From NCBI RefSeq assembly GCF_024713945.1, contig NC_134677.1:3165001-3229000 (forward strand): a stretch of 64,000 nucleotides of DNA, in the 5' to 3' direction. Each line of letters opens with the position of its first letter. Position 1 is the stretch's first letter. The DNA comes from Dermatophagoides farinae. Taxonomy: Eukaryota > Arthropoda > Arachnida > Sarcoptiformes > Pyroglyphidae. Below are positions 26,101-38,147 of the stretch, one piece after another. The notes beneath the pieces are model-generated. The model ran no database searches. It saw nothing but the letters and a program-made list of their open reading frames with translations, and was not told the origin of the DNA. Position numbers and translations under genes: made by a program.

Positions 26101-28653
26101 TCACATTTGAAAAACATCCGTATTGAATGATGTCGATATGAAACTTGACAATATCATCATCATCATCATCTGGTCGATACATAATGGTATCACTGAGAAA
26201 ACATCAAATAGTTTGTCTTCATTTGTTGTATAGGTGTATATCATATACATTCATTATTTTTATTATAATCATTATTATCATCAACGATGATGATGATTAT
26301 TATTTCATCGTTGTTTCATGTCAGTATTTTCATTTTTTATTATAGAAATTATTGTTGTCGACTTTTATCGTCGTCTCGTTGACATTGACATCAAGCCTTT
26401 TTCTTTCTTTTTTTTTTTACTTCATCCCATTTTCTTTTCTGGCGTAAGTTTGTCATAATTATCATTGTTAAGTCATTGTTTTTGTTCGTGTTAATTTTCT
26501 TTGCTAGTCATTTTATTTTGTCATTTCGGGCCTGTGTTTTAATTTACTGTTGTTCAAGGTAAGATGCCACATCGATGTAGGTCCGCTATACGATCTACTG
26601 TGATGATAATCAATTACGAAGTTTGTCTCTTCATTGCATAGACAACATTTTTTTCTGAATATATTTCAATTATATATGTTTAAAAGAATCTTTAGGCTAC
26701 TGTCAATTTTGTTTTAGTGATTATAATCCTGTCAAATGCACTATGACAGCAATTGCATCATAATTTTTTGGTTTAATTTAACCTTGGAATCATTAATAAT
26801 CTAGATTATTATCATCATTATATATTGTTATTATTTTGAATTATTTTAAAAATCAATCATCATATTTTGATATTATTATTTCTTACAATTGAAAACAATT
26901 TTCAAATTTCAGGTTCAGTCACGATTGTTGAAGCAACTTTCTTACTTCCTTAAACTACAATAAAATAAATATATTTTTTTTTCTTGAACAAAATTTTAAA
27001 AAAATGATAATAATCAAATTTCGTTTATTTAATTATGAATTTCAATTCAATTTTGATAAAGTATGTTTGTTTGTATTTTATTACCAATGTAAAATTTTTC
27101 GTGGCCAAGTACCTAGTAGTTTTTGTCTGATTGAAATATTTGCTAATGAATTTATAATAATTTCTCTTCCTATGACTGCAATGAAAATGTCATTGCATTA
27201 CAACAAATTTGTATGGTTAGTTGGTTAAAATTAAAAACATGGTGGTTTTTTTTTACTGAAATGAGATAATCTCGTGACAATATCTATCTAAATTTTTGAA
27301 TTTTAGTACCAGATCTTTGTTTTAATTATTTCTATGTGAAAGGAAATTCCCACAAACATCATCATCGTCATTATCATAGAAAACATTTCGTTGTTGGATC
27401 ACAAGCAAATGATATTGTTTATTTGATAAACACACACACACAGCATAAATACATTGATGTCACTTGTCCACTATTATAGAACACAGAGATTTTTTTTTTT
27501 ATATACTCTGATATTTAAATTGACATTTTTATGTTTTTTTTTCGATTCAAATGATGATGATTTTACTGTCATAGTTTTCTCATTATTTTGTTTTTGTTCT
27601 TTTTTTTGAACAAATTCAAAACATTCATTCTTTTGATTAAGATACAAATTACAAAGTGATAAGACAGACTATCATCTGTCTCTGAAATCAATAGATTGGT
27701 CAAAATATTATTTATATTCAATTGTTTTTATCGCCACAACTTTCTGGATCCTTAAACTCAATTAAAGCAACGCACACACACACACTCGGTCATGTTCCAA
27801 AAACGTTGGAACATTCAAATATTGCTTGGCCCAAAAAAAGTGTCTTTCTGTTTATTTTATTTCTTTTTAGAAAATAGTGATGATGATTACCATGATGATT
27901 ATTGTTATTTTGATTTTAGAATAAGCATTTTTGCATCGGATTTTTATTTTCTCTCAAAATAACCAAAATTTTCAAAGCATAACTTGTTGATAGTTTTTTT
28001 TCCCATTATTATTAAAATTCGTTTCGAATAAAGAAAAAATCATCAAACATCTCGACAACTTAATAGAAAAAAAGGCAACATTTTCGAATTAAAAATAATG
28101 AGTATAGAAAAAATGACTTTGCTTCGTTGGATATGTTCACTTATTTTACACCTTTTTTTATCGTTTCGATACTGTCTAATAGATGAATGTTTTCGATTAA
28201 AACTGTCAAATGTTTTGATTCTAAGAAAAGAAAACAATCGAAAAACTTTCCTTTTTTTCTGTCACTGTTCATCAGCATATCTTTGTATGTGTGTATGTGT
28301 GTCGGTGGTTTAATTCGATGATTTTGCCGATGATGATGATGATGATGGTTATTATCGTTGAAACTTGATTCACAAAAAATGAGCCATTATTATTTTCACA
28401 TCTAACAGACCACCAACACAACGTTAGCTTCAATAATTTGTCGATGGTCATCATCATCATCATCATCTAGGCTTGTTTGAAATGAAAATGAAAAATACAA
28501 GTGTCCAATTGATATCAAATATGGATATGAAGAAAAATTAAAATCTTTTGCTACCTATAAAGATAAAAAAATTCCATGTATGATCTACACTTTCCGAATG
28601 AAAAAAAAAATGAAATTTGATTAGGCAATTTGAAGCGAACTATGTTGTAGTAA

Positions 28654-28869
28654 TTTGACATATGTCTACATGGCTTCAATATTGAAAATCATAACAAATG
28701 TTCACTTGAGCAACATGAACAAATAAAAATATCTATAGCCTATAACGAAATGGAAAATGAAAATGTTTGTATTTTGTGTATCTGATGTTACAACATTTCT
28801 AATATATTTTACAAGATTGACAACAATTGTTTACAGAAAAAAAATCAATTTCCCATTCTGTTCGATTTA
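28654..28869 (-). repeat. Dispersed repeat, copy 2 (inverted relative to 98-307)
   Basis: The reverse complement matches 98-307 end to end, with a few single-base changes and small insertions (for example an extra TTG after CAATTG, and AT after AAAATA). It starts at TAAATCGA (high coordinate) and ends at TGTCAAA (low coordinate). The flanks are unrelated to those of copy 1. Confidence 0.85.
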
Positions 28870-30303
28870 TCTAACTTTTCTTCCGATCTTATTGTTTGTT
28901 GTTTATTCATAATCATCGATCGTTATATAAGAATCAATTATTATATCTTTTTCTTTCAACTATTTTATCTAACTTTTTCTACCATCTTGGCAATCATTCA
29001 ATGATTGTGATCATCGAAAACAATAAAATGACAACATAACATTGTTTTCATTGTTTTCTTGGTTTTTTGTTTTCAAATCTTAAATGATTATATTTTCATC
29101 ATAATATGTTATATATAGGGCGTTCAAACTTTTTAAATCATTTTGAATGGTCAGATCAAACAATAGGATTGAAGTAGCAGTTACGAATGAAATAGATAAA
29201 TATACAAATAAACACTTGAAACTATCACATTGTAGTGAGCAATTAACACTTATATTATTATTATTATTATCATCGAGTAGTAAAGGTTTAACACATTTTC
29301 ATGAAATAAAGATGACTTGAGAAAAAAAAAAGTGTTAGACATTATAAAGGTAAAGGTAAATACATAATACATTTAAATCTGAAGTATAAGTGATTGAATG
29401 AATGAATTCAATCCGATTTAATATTAAATATGTCAAACTTTTATATTTTCTTAAATTCATATTGATAAATTGCAAAAAAAAAAACAGATAATGATTATTC
29501 AAAATGAGATCGAACAGACATGGATTTTTTTTTCTCAATCAATCTGATCGATTCATAATCATCCGATTTATAAAACAACAACAACAACAACATTTGTTTT
29601 TTATGTAAAACAATTTAAGATGGATCAGTTTTTGATGATGATTGATCTTAAAATCTAACAGTAAGATTATTAAGACAAGATAAATGGAAAACTTGTTGTT
29701 CATAATGAAAAACAAAAACCAAAACAAAACAAAAAACTTTTAATGACCATTGAATTGTAATTCATTCGTTACATTCATCAAAAGCAACCAATCAAAGGGG
29801 AAAACAACAACAACAAAATTAGTATTACAAAATTCAACATTAAATTTGATCGAGTTTTGATCATTTTTTTTTCTTTCATGAAATCATTTTCAAATAATAA
29901 TGACCATAAATGAGGTATTTTATTTATTTATTTTTTTTGAATACAGGAGTTTGGTTAGTGTGTGATTGATAGCCTCCGAAAGTGATAGTTTTAGACCAAC
30001 AATCATAAATTGAGTAGCTATTTTTTTTCTTTGTTAAACGAAATGATCACAGGTAATATACCTGAAAAAAAAAGAAATTATCAATCCATGATGATTGTTC
30101 AATTTGGTCATTGAATTGAAAAATAGCTCGATTAGAATTTTACTTTCTTTTTGATGATTGAAAAATATTATTTTTAACATCAACTAGCGATGATAATTTG
30201 CGTCAATGACTAGTAAATTTTTTTTTATACCCATTGGATTGAATGCGATCATTCTCATGTTTTTTAGATCAATTGTTTTCACTGTTTGAGAATATTATAT
30301 CCC

Positions 30304-31946
30304 ATGATAATTCTTATGACGAAAAACTTATTTTGGATATTTTTAGTTTTACTATCAACAACAGTATTCGTTTCGGGACAACAAGAAAACATTATTATCA
30401 ACAACAATGTATCCAACATAATCAACAGATGGTCAAATCATCCGGTATATAGTATTAATAATAATGATAATGATGATAGTGTTTCATCATCTTTATCGTC
30501 ACCGAAACATTTGAAATTATTATCCTCGCCTTTGATTACTCATCAAACATCAGCCATTCAATCATCATCATCATCATCATCATCATTGAATCCATCTTAC
30601 CAGAACCAATTCATTAATGTTGCCGAATTTACAGCCAATGTATCCAAGCGATTTGATTTTATATGTGGCACACAATTTGGCTATTATCGTGATCCAGAAA
30701 ATTGTGCTGCTTATTATATATGCTCGTTTGGAATTCCATTACATAAAAATTGTTCAAAAGGATTATATTTTTCTATACGTTTACAGATTTGCGATTGGCC
30801 AGCTAATGTACCATGTGAACAAGGTTTGTGTTCATTATTTCCTTTGAATTTTTTTTTCTATATTGTTATTCGAAAAAAAACATAGCTTAATTCATTTCCA
30901 ATCATCATTCATATTGTATGTGTAGAACCAAAATTATCCATCTTGAATTTATTTAGAGAAAAGAAAAACAGATTTTTTTATTCACATAACAGATTCTTTT
31001 CTATTTATTGACATCAATGAAAATTGGACAATCATGTTTTTTACAAGTACACACATACACACACACACATGCACATTTTGATTTGTCGATCCGATGGGAG
31101 AATTGGTTTTTTTATTTCCCCAGTTTATTATCATTATATATAGCCATTATAATTATATTTCAAGTGAAACTAAAATGAAAATTGATCAATGATTGACAGT
31201 GGCTCAATTTAAGCAATGGTCATTCGATTCACTTACATACATTATCATCACGATCATTCAAATTGTCTGGTGATCTGATATGTATAACAATTTTGCAATC
31301 ACAATTGTTGCTTATATACTTTAATTTATAGTAGGAAACACTGTTGATATGCAACGATCGTTTCACTAATTTTATTCAATTACAAATTAGATATTCGGCA
31401 ACAACAACAACAACAAAAATAGGCGATCATTCTTTTTAGTCATATTTATTTTTTCCCGATATACACCTTTCACTTTCAATGTATTGGATTTTTCTCAAGG
31501 CGTACAACAACATTATGATTATTTGCAAAGGAATTTCGGAATAAAAATAGTTGATATAAATAGTTATGGTCATCTATTTGACAAAAAAAAATATCTGTCT
31601 CATTATATTGATAGCCGATTTTTTCTATTTTTTTTTTGCAAACAATTTGCCCAACAGGCTTACTATAGTATTAATTGGGTGTGTTGTATTGTTTGCTTCT
31701 AGTATTCGTTGTTGCTATTTTTGTGAAGATGATGATGATGATAGCGAGAAAAACAAAAACAAACAAATTCAAAAGTGAAATCTAACAGGATCATTGACAG
31801 GACTAATCAAATGCCATTAATCAGATAAAAGTTTTATTATTAGTATATAATATATTTGGCTTTACTTATCGACAATTCGATTAAATTCAATCTGATCTAT
31901 TCATTGAAAGCGGAACACATTTCTGAATCTGAGTATCTGTACATCG

Positions 31947-31977
<31 letters not shown>

Positions 31978-34900
31978 GATAACGATTGAAAACAATAAAA
32001 TGAAAAACTTCCGTTTAAAACTAGAGATTTTTTTTCTCGTAAATGATAATAATAATTTTTATTTATTCATTGAAAGTAAAATCAAAATACGATAATCAAT
32101 TTTATGATGCGGTTCATTATATGATATAAGTGGATTCAGTGGTTTTTTTTCGATATGAAATTTTCATTTTCATTTTCAATTTCAAATACAAAAAAAAAAT
32201 ACAAATGAAATTTAATCTTTCATTCGGAACGAATCGATCAAAATTTCTGGCAAACTATGTGTGTGTGTATTACCTGTTACTTATCAAAATGTAATGATTT
32301 AATTTTTTTCCGGTTTTTATTATAGCAAAATTATCTTTATGTTATTATATTGTAGTGACTATTTTCATTGTTGTTGCTTGTTATATTCATACCTATTTAC
32401 ACTCAGATTATATATCATCGAATGCTGAAACATCAATGTTCAATTTAATTGACGAGCCCAAATCATCATCAACAACAAGCATTAATAGTATTGTTACAAC
32501 ACCAGCACCATTATCATTATCATCATCATCATCAGTTCCAGCACCTTTACCATTGCCCAGTTCACTATCCAACAATCATATAGCCACTTCACCAACGCCA
32601 ACATACCGGAACATATCTGAATATTTAAAAGATTTTTTCAACAAAAAAAGTAACAGTGGTAGTGCAATTTATCATTATCCGACATCACGATCATCATCAT
32701 CATCAACATCATCGAAATCTACTTTCACAAGTATGATTCAATTATGGCATTTACTATCCTTATTTATTCCAATTGTTATTAACAATCATTCTTTTTTTTC
32801 TTGTAGGAAACTTGACTAGCTTAGATTTAACCCCGTTAAATACATTAGAAAAACATAGTTATGATCCGAAATCACATCACTTATCGCCAACATACGTTGT
32901 TGATGGTTTTGAAGTTCCACCGTCTTCAACTACCGTCAAGAGACTTAAAGATACCAATTTAAATAGACAGGATAAATTTATTTCACACCTATCAACCTAT
33001 ACTAATTATAGCCGTATTATCGATACAGGTGATACCAAATTTATGGAGATAAGCAAATTAGGTAATGATACGAACAAAAGTCAAGTAAACAACAATCAAC
33101 TTTTCCAAAAACGTCAAGGATTCGAACCATATTGGACTGAAGCTGGCTATTTTACGATCGATGATAAACGTATCAATCCATTCACAATTTATGATCAATC
33201 AACGCCAAAAAGTTATTTTGATGGTGATCATGTTGATCTGCATTTAATATCAACAAATCCATATATAAATGGCAAATATGATAAATCTAATAAACGTCCG
33301 GAACCATTATATTGGTTAGGCAACAATAGTCCATCATTGCAATCGCGAAGTGTCGATTCAAATCAGCCCAAACAACAACAACAGCAACAGTATTCAAATC
33401 AAAATATATTCCGATCATTTAATGGCTATGATATCAGTGCATTGAAAAAAGGTGTTGTTGACTTTTAATAATTTTCTTTTCAATCATCCCAGGATCAATT
33501 GGTATTAATCTCGCATTTTTTTTTTTTTTTGATTTATTTACTTTCATAGATACATCGTTGCATACGATCGAAGGTAAACTATTAACAACATTAAAGCCAA
33601 TGAATGAACGACCACTTCGAAGAAAAATACCAGAACTTTATATAAAAATCGTAACAAATGATAATTTTTCAACACCTTATATGGCAGTGAATGACAATGG
33701 CCAAACAAATCAAGGGATGATTGTATTGCCAAAACAGCCATCACCTTTATCATCAAGACCAACAGTAGAAAAAAGACTTAATTATGAAATCAATGAAAGA
33801 TTACTCGCACCATTTAAACACAAAATTGAGGATAAAACATATGGTTCGATACGTTTAGACAAGAGTAAGAATTCGGAACCAAAACTTGGAATTTATAACG
33901 GCAATATGGATGAACAAAAAGTTCATTCTGATGGATTCAATCGTTATACAGATCAAAAAACCACTGTTCTTCCAACATACAAGATGATCAAACAAGTGAC
34001 ACATGCAAGCCGATTTAGAAAGAAAGTCATTCGTAAAAAGAAGATGAATTATCAACCATCTTCATCTTCATCGTTACCATCATCATTATTGTCTTCACAA
34101 TCATTGTCACCATCACCGGCAATGGCCGCTAGTTCCTCATCTTCATCATCAAACATTTATGGCCATCATCCATCTACAAGTCTTTTGACAGGAACTTTGG
34201 TGACCGGTTCTTTCAATAATAACAATGAACAAAAAATACGAAGAAATAGTCGACCACCATTATATAAAAGTTTGGATAAGGCTACTACATTACCATTGAA
34301 TTTTCCTTATGATTTATCGCCACGAATCTGGACATCATCATCATCATCATTTTTGAACCTTTCACCTACTACACCGGCTCCTATAATCGAATATACATCA
34401 GATAATATACCAAATGAACGTCCATTTCCAACAACACCAAAACCAACACAACGAAATCGGCCACAACAATTACATGAAGCAACAGGCTCATATATAAAAA
34501 ATAATTTATCGAACAAAACATCGAATAAAAATGAAGATAATGTCAATCATGAACTATTTATGAAATCGATGAATGCTGATAAAAGTGAAAATGTAATGGT
34601 TGTACCGATGTACATGGATTCCAATTCAAACAAACGTTTGAATCTTGCACAATATAATAGTTACGTTGTGATGCCGACAAGTTACAATAGTAATCGAAAT
34701 GAAATAAATAAAAATAGTCAAACATTTGTGTCGAAAAATGACGAAATCGCAAATCGATTCAAAAATCCGATTGATACACTAGAAGAGTTCATTAAGAAAA
34801 CCATCAATGATGTTTCCAAGATAGAGCCACAAAAGTATTCTGTCACTCCATCATTTTCAACGACTACAACACCGCTTCCACCTTCATCAATATTGGCCAC

Positions 34901-37282
34901 AACCATGTCTTCAATCACGCCTCAAGGTTTTGAAACGCCAAAAGAACAAGTTTACAAGAAAATCAAAGCCATTAATGGATATCGAAGAAGTCGTAAATAT
35001 AGACCATTAATATCATTAGATCAAAACATCCCAACAAAAAGATCAAACATGACAAATTCTCTTGATTCAATTGACAAGATATCAAAAAAAGATAATGTTA
35101 CAATCGCTAATCGAACTAATAGTAAAATTATAAATCTGTCTGATCCAAACACGATTACAACGTATGAGACATTGAGAAGTAATGATGTTGATCAAGATCG
35201 ATCATCATTATCATCATCATCATCATCAAAAACGATGGACGATCGATGGTCATTGACCACTACTCCAAGTACCTTAATATCAGCCAATCATTTGCTGCCA
35301 AAATCTGTTTACGGTAGTCGATCAATATCATCTCCCATTCAAACAACAATTAGGCCAGAAATCTGGAAAGAGAGTATGGATATACCAACCGATATGAATA
35401 CAATACCGGTGACCAGTACAACAAAAGCACCTCAATATATATTGACTAAACCAAAAAATAAACAAAAAATTGCTGTAAAAATCCGTTTGCCGAGTTCAAC
35501 ATCAACAACATCCACAACTACATCAACGACAATGTCACCGAAAACACAACACATACCAAAGAATTATACAGAATATAATTACTATGATTATGATAATTAT
35601 GGCAATGCCGAAGATTATGACATAAATAACTATGATGATGAATATTACAATAACATGTTGAATGAAGGAAGAATGTCATCCACTTCAACGACTACAACCA
35701 CGACAACAACAACAACAACAACCACCACTTTAGCACCGCCATCATCATCAATTTCACCATTATCATTATCTAATATAAATAACAGTAGTAAAGGACAAAA
35801 CATAACAAGGTAACCCATTTTACTCATAAAATTTATTTAATATGCATTGCTTACTTTAAAACATTTAATTTATTATGTTTAGACAAGTCAAGAGACCACT
35901 GATTTATCTCAGGAATAGACCTCGACCTACAATTCGTCGTTTAGTTATTAAAGATCCTGGTGAGAATGTGAAAATAATTTCAGCTTCACGACCTCGACCA
36001 TTATATCCACAACCAAAAGCATTGATAACGGCAAGTAAATGCGACAAACGTAAATGCCGTTTACCTGATTGCCGATGCGGTAGTTCAGATATACCAGGTG
36101 ATTTTTCCAGCAAACAGATTCCACAGATCGTGATGCTCACATTTGATGATGCAGTTAACGATTTAAATTGGGACCTGTATGAAGAGTTATTAAATTCAGG
36201 ACGAAAAAATCCCAATGGTTGTCCAATTAAGGCAACATTCTATGTTTCACATGAATGGACTGATTATGGACAAGTTCAAACACTGTATTCTAGAGGTCAT
36301 GAGATTGCCTCACATACTATTTCGTAAGTATCTATTTTAATATAAATTTTTTCAATCTCTCACTGTGAAAAATAATAATCTAAATATCCTAAAAAATAAG
36401 GCATCGATTTGGAGAAAAATTTTCCAAAGATGAATGGGTCAAAGAAATAAATGGACAACGAGAAATATTAAATCTATATGGTGGAGTCAAGTTTGAAGAT
36501 ATTCGTGGCATGAGAGCACCTTTCTTACAGACTGGAGGCAACAATATGTTTGAAATGTTATATGAAACAAATTTCACTTATGATTCATCATTACCCGTTC
36601 AGGAGAATCATCCGGCCTTTTGGCCATATACACTTGATTATGCACTCTCACATAGTTGTAATATTCCACCCTGTCCAACGAAATCATTTCCAGGTATGAT
36701 AAAGAGAGAGAGAGGAAAATCTAATTTGCCTTTTTGTTTTTGATGTTCCTATAATTAGATCAAATTAATTTATTTTTATTATTATTACAAATAGGTGTAT
36801 GGGAAGTTGGTATGGTTATGTGGACAGATTTACGTGGTGGCCGTTGTTCGATGGGCGATGCTTGCACAAATCCACCAGATGAAGATGGTGTTTACGAAAT
36901 GTTGATCAAAAATTTCAACAGACATTATAAAAATAATCGTGCACCATTCTCATTATATTATCATAGTGCATGGTTCAATATACAACATCATAGGAAAGGA
37001 TTTTTTCGTTTTTTGGATGAAATTTTACAAAATCAAGATGTTTATATGACATCAACATGGCAAATGTTACAATGGGTTCGTAAACCAGTAACATTAGATC
37101 AGCTCAATTCATTTGAACCATTTCAATGTAATCAAGATAAACCAATCAATGAATGTAGTCGGGCAAAAGTTTGCAATGTTCATTCTAAACAAGGTTCACG
37201 TACCTTACGTACATGTCAAGAATGTCCAACAGTATTTCCATGGATCGGTAACACCGGATTTTCGAAATCCAAATATGGATAA
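30304..37282 (+). CDS. CDA5: Chitin deacetylase with chitin-binding domain, CDA5 (group IV) type
   Basis: Seven exons: 30304-30823, 32407-32730, 32807-33451, 33550-35809, 35883-36323, 36401-36693 and 36795-37282, giving 1,656 residues. A signal peptide (LFWIFLVLLSTTVFVSG) precedes a peritrophin-A chitin-binding domain at about 117-173 with six cysteines (first Cys121). A Ser/Thr/Pro/Asn-rich linker of about 1,150 residues follows. After the KCRLPDCRC motif, the polysaccharide deacetylase domain starts near 1330, with LTFDDA (general base and metal Asp), HTISH metal histidines, RAPFLQTGG, DSSLPVQ and YYHSAWF, so activity is expected. Secreted; would deacetylate chitin in cuticle or gut lining. 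Weak points: exon 2 could begin at 32356 instead (in phase), and the donor at 33452 (GTGTTG) is poor. ATG 30316 is an alternative start. Confidence 0.92.
31951..31977. repeat. Poly-T tract (27 bases) in the first intron of the chitin deacetylase gene
   Basis: One of the longest homopolymers in the window, within the 1.58 kb intron 1. Length is likely to vary between individuals and in sequencing. Confidence 0.9.
35690..35731 (+). repeat. ACN trinucleotide run encoding polythreonine in the chitin deacetylase linker
   Basis: A run of mixed ACT/ACC/ACG/ACA codons encodes about 14 consecutive threonines inside exon 4. Mixed codons suggest selection on the peptide, or an old array. Similar Ser runs (TCATCATCA) occur around 32517-32535, 34326-34350 and 35206-35228. 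Confidence 0.85.
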
Positions 37283-37499
37283 AACAGATGAATTTATTTA
37301 CAAACAAACAAAAAAAAAAATACGTGGCAAAAAATCATTGTGATCATTCTCTGTTATCATTTACTATTGCCATTGTCATTGTCATTGATTGACATGTGAC
37401 ATACACTAGTCATTCTGTTTCCATTTTTGAAATTTTTTTTCAAAAATATTTACGAAATTAACTTATTGTTTGAGAAAAAAAAATATGTTAAATGTTTGT

Positions 37500-37521
37500 A
37501 ATAAATTGTTGAACAAATAAA
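37500..37521 (+). terminator. Tandem poly(A) signals of the chitin deacetylase gene
   Basis: Two AATAAA hexamers at 37500-37505 and 37516-37521, 218 and 234 bases after the stop codon. The convergent Evi5 gene ends at 38148, leaving about 860 bp between stop codons. That spacer is otherwise AT-rich and without a gene. Confidence 0.6.
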
Positions 37522-38147
37522 TGATTTTGACTTATTATTTTGACAATATTCATATTCGTAAATTTTTTAATTTAATTAACGCATTTACAGGTAAACAATG
37601 TGGAGATTAAGTTGTACAATAAAAAGAATTTTTTTCTCTTTTTGATGTGATTGAAATAATGCAAAAAAAAAATTTAAACAAAACTGAATAGATAATAATT
37701 ATTATAATTCATAATAAAAGAAAAAAAACAATTTGTTGGTTGTGTGTAATATTGTGTGTGTGGTCATAATCAAAGTTTCAAGATACACAAAGAGAGATAG
37801 AGAGAATAAAATTAAAATTAGAAAAACGACTTTTGTCATATAATTTTCATTATAATTAATTTTTTTTAAATAGATAGAATGGTGATAATATAAAACAGAA
37901 TTCAACTGACTACAACAATATTATTTTAATTAATAGAATTTTGTTTTGCTCATTATTTTCATTTGTATATTATATATCACATATGATTTTTTGGTCTCTA
38001 ATTTTGGTCAGAGTTGTTTCAACTTTTGTTTTTTTTACAAACAATTCTCACTGTAATATATACTATCAGATTGATGGTTATTTAATTAATTTGCGGTGGA
38101 TGGAGTTGATTTGTCTTGTTATCATAGATTTTGGTCAAATATAATGA

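Larger units (their letters stand above)
15950..30303. other. Gene-poor, microsatellite-rich region (about 14 kb)
   Basis: No reading frame here is convincing. ORFs are short and biased to Ile/Phe/Lys/Asn, as expected of AT-rich noncoding DNA. Notable content: GT/CA runs (near 16406, 18420, 20069-20092, 20368-20386), CAT/GAT runs, long T tracts (12-22 bases near 18764, 21052, 24350 and 24571), GAATGAAT repeats near 19207, and one copy of the dispersed repeat at 28654-28869. Two places end in good donor sites (23161 and about 26560) and could be leader exons. The region probably holds distal regulatory DNA or 5' exons of the chitin deacetylase gene downstream. Confidence 0.55.

Noticed and set aside
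26500-26570. CAAG|GTAAGATG donor-like site as a noncoding leader exon of the chitin deacetylase gene
   Set aside because: A good donor alone is not enough; no promoter or matching acceptor evidence was seen.
32356-32406. Hydrophobic segment (TIFIVVACYIHTYL) as the start of chitin deacetylase exon 2
   Set aside because: In phase, but a membrane-like stretch right after the chitin-binding domain is unlikely, and a better acceptor (TTTACACTCAG) lies at 32406. Kept only as an alternative.
35645-35827. Minus-strand ORF with a polyvaline run
   Set aside because: The valines are the complement of the polythreonine codons of the chitin deacetylase linker.
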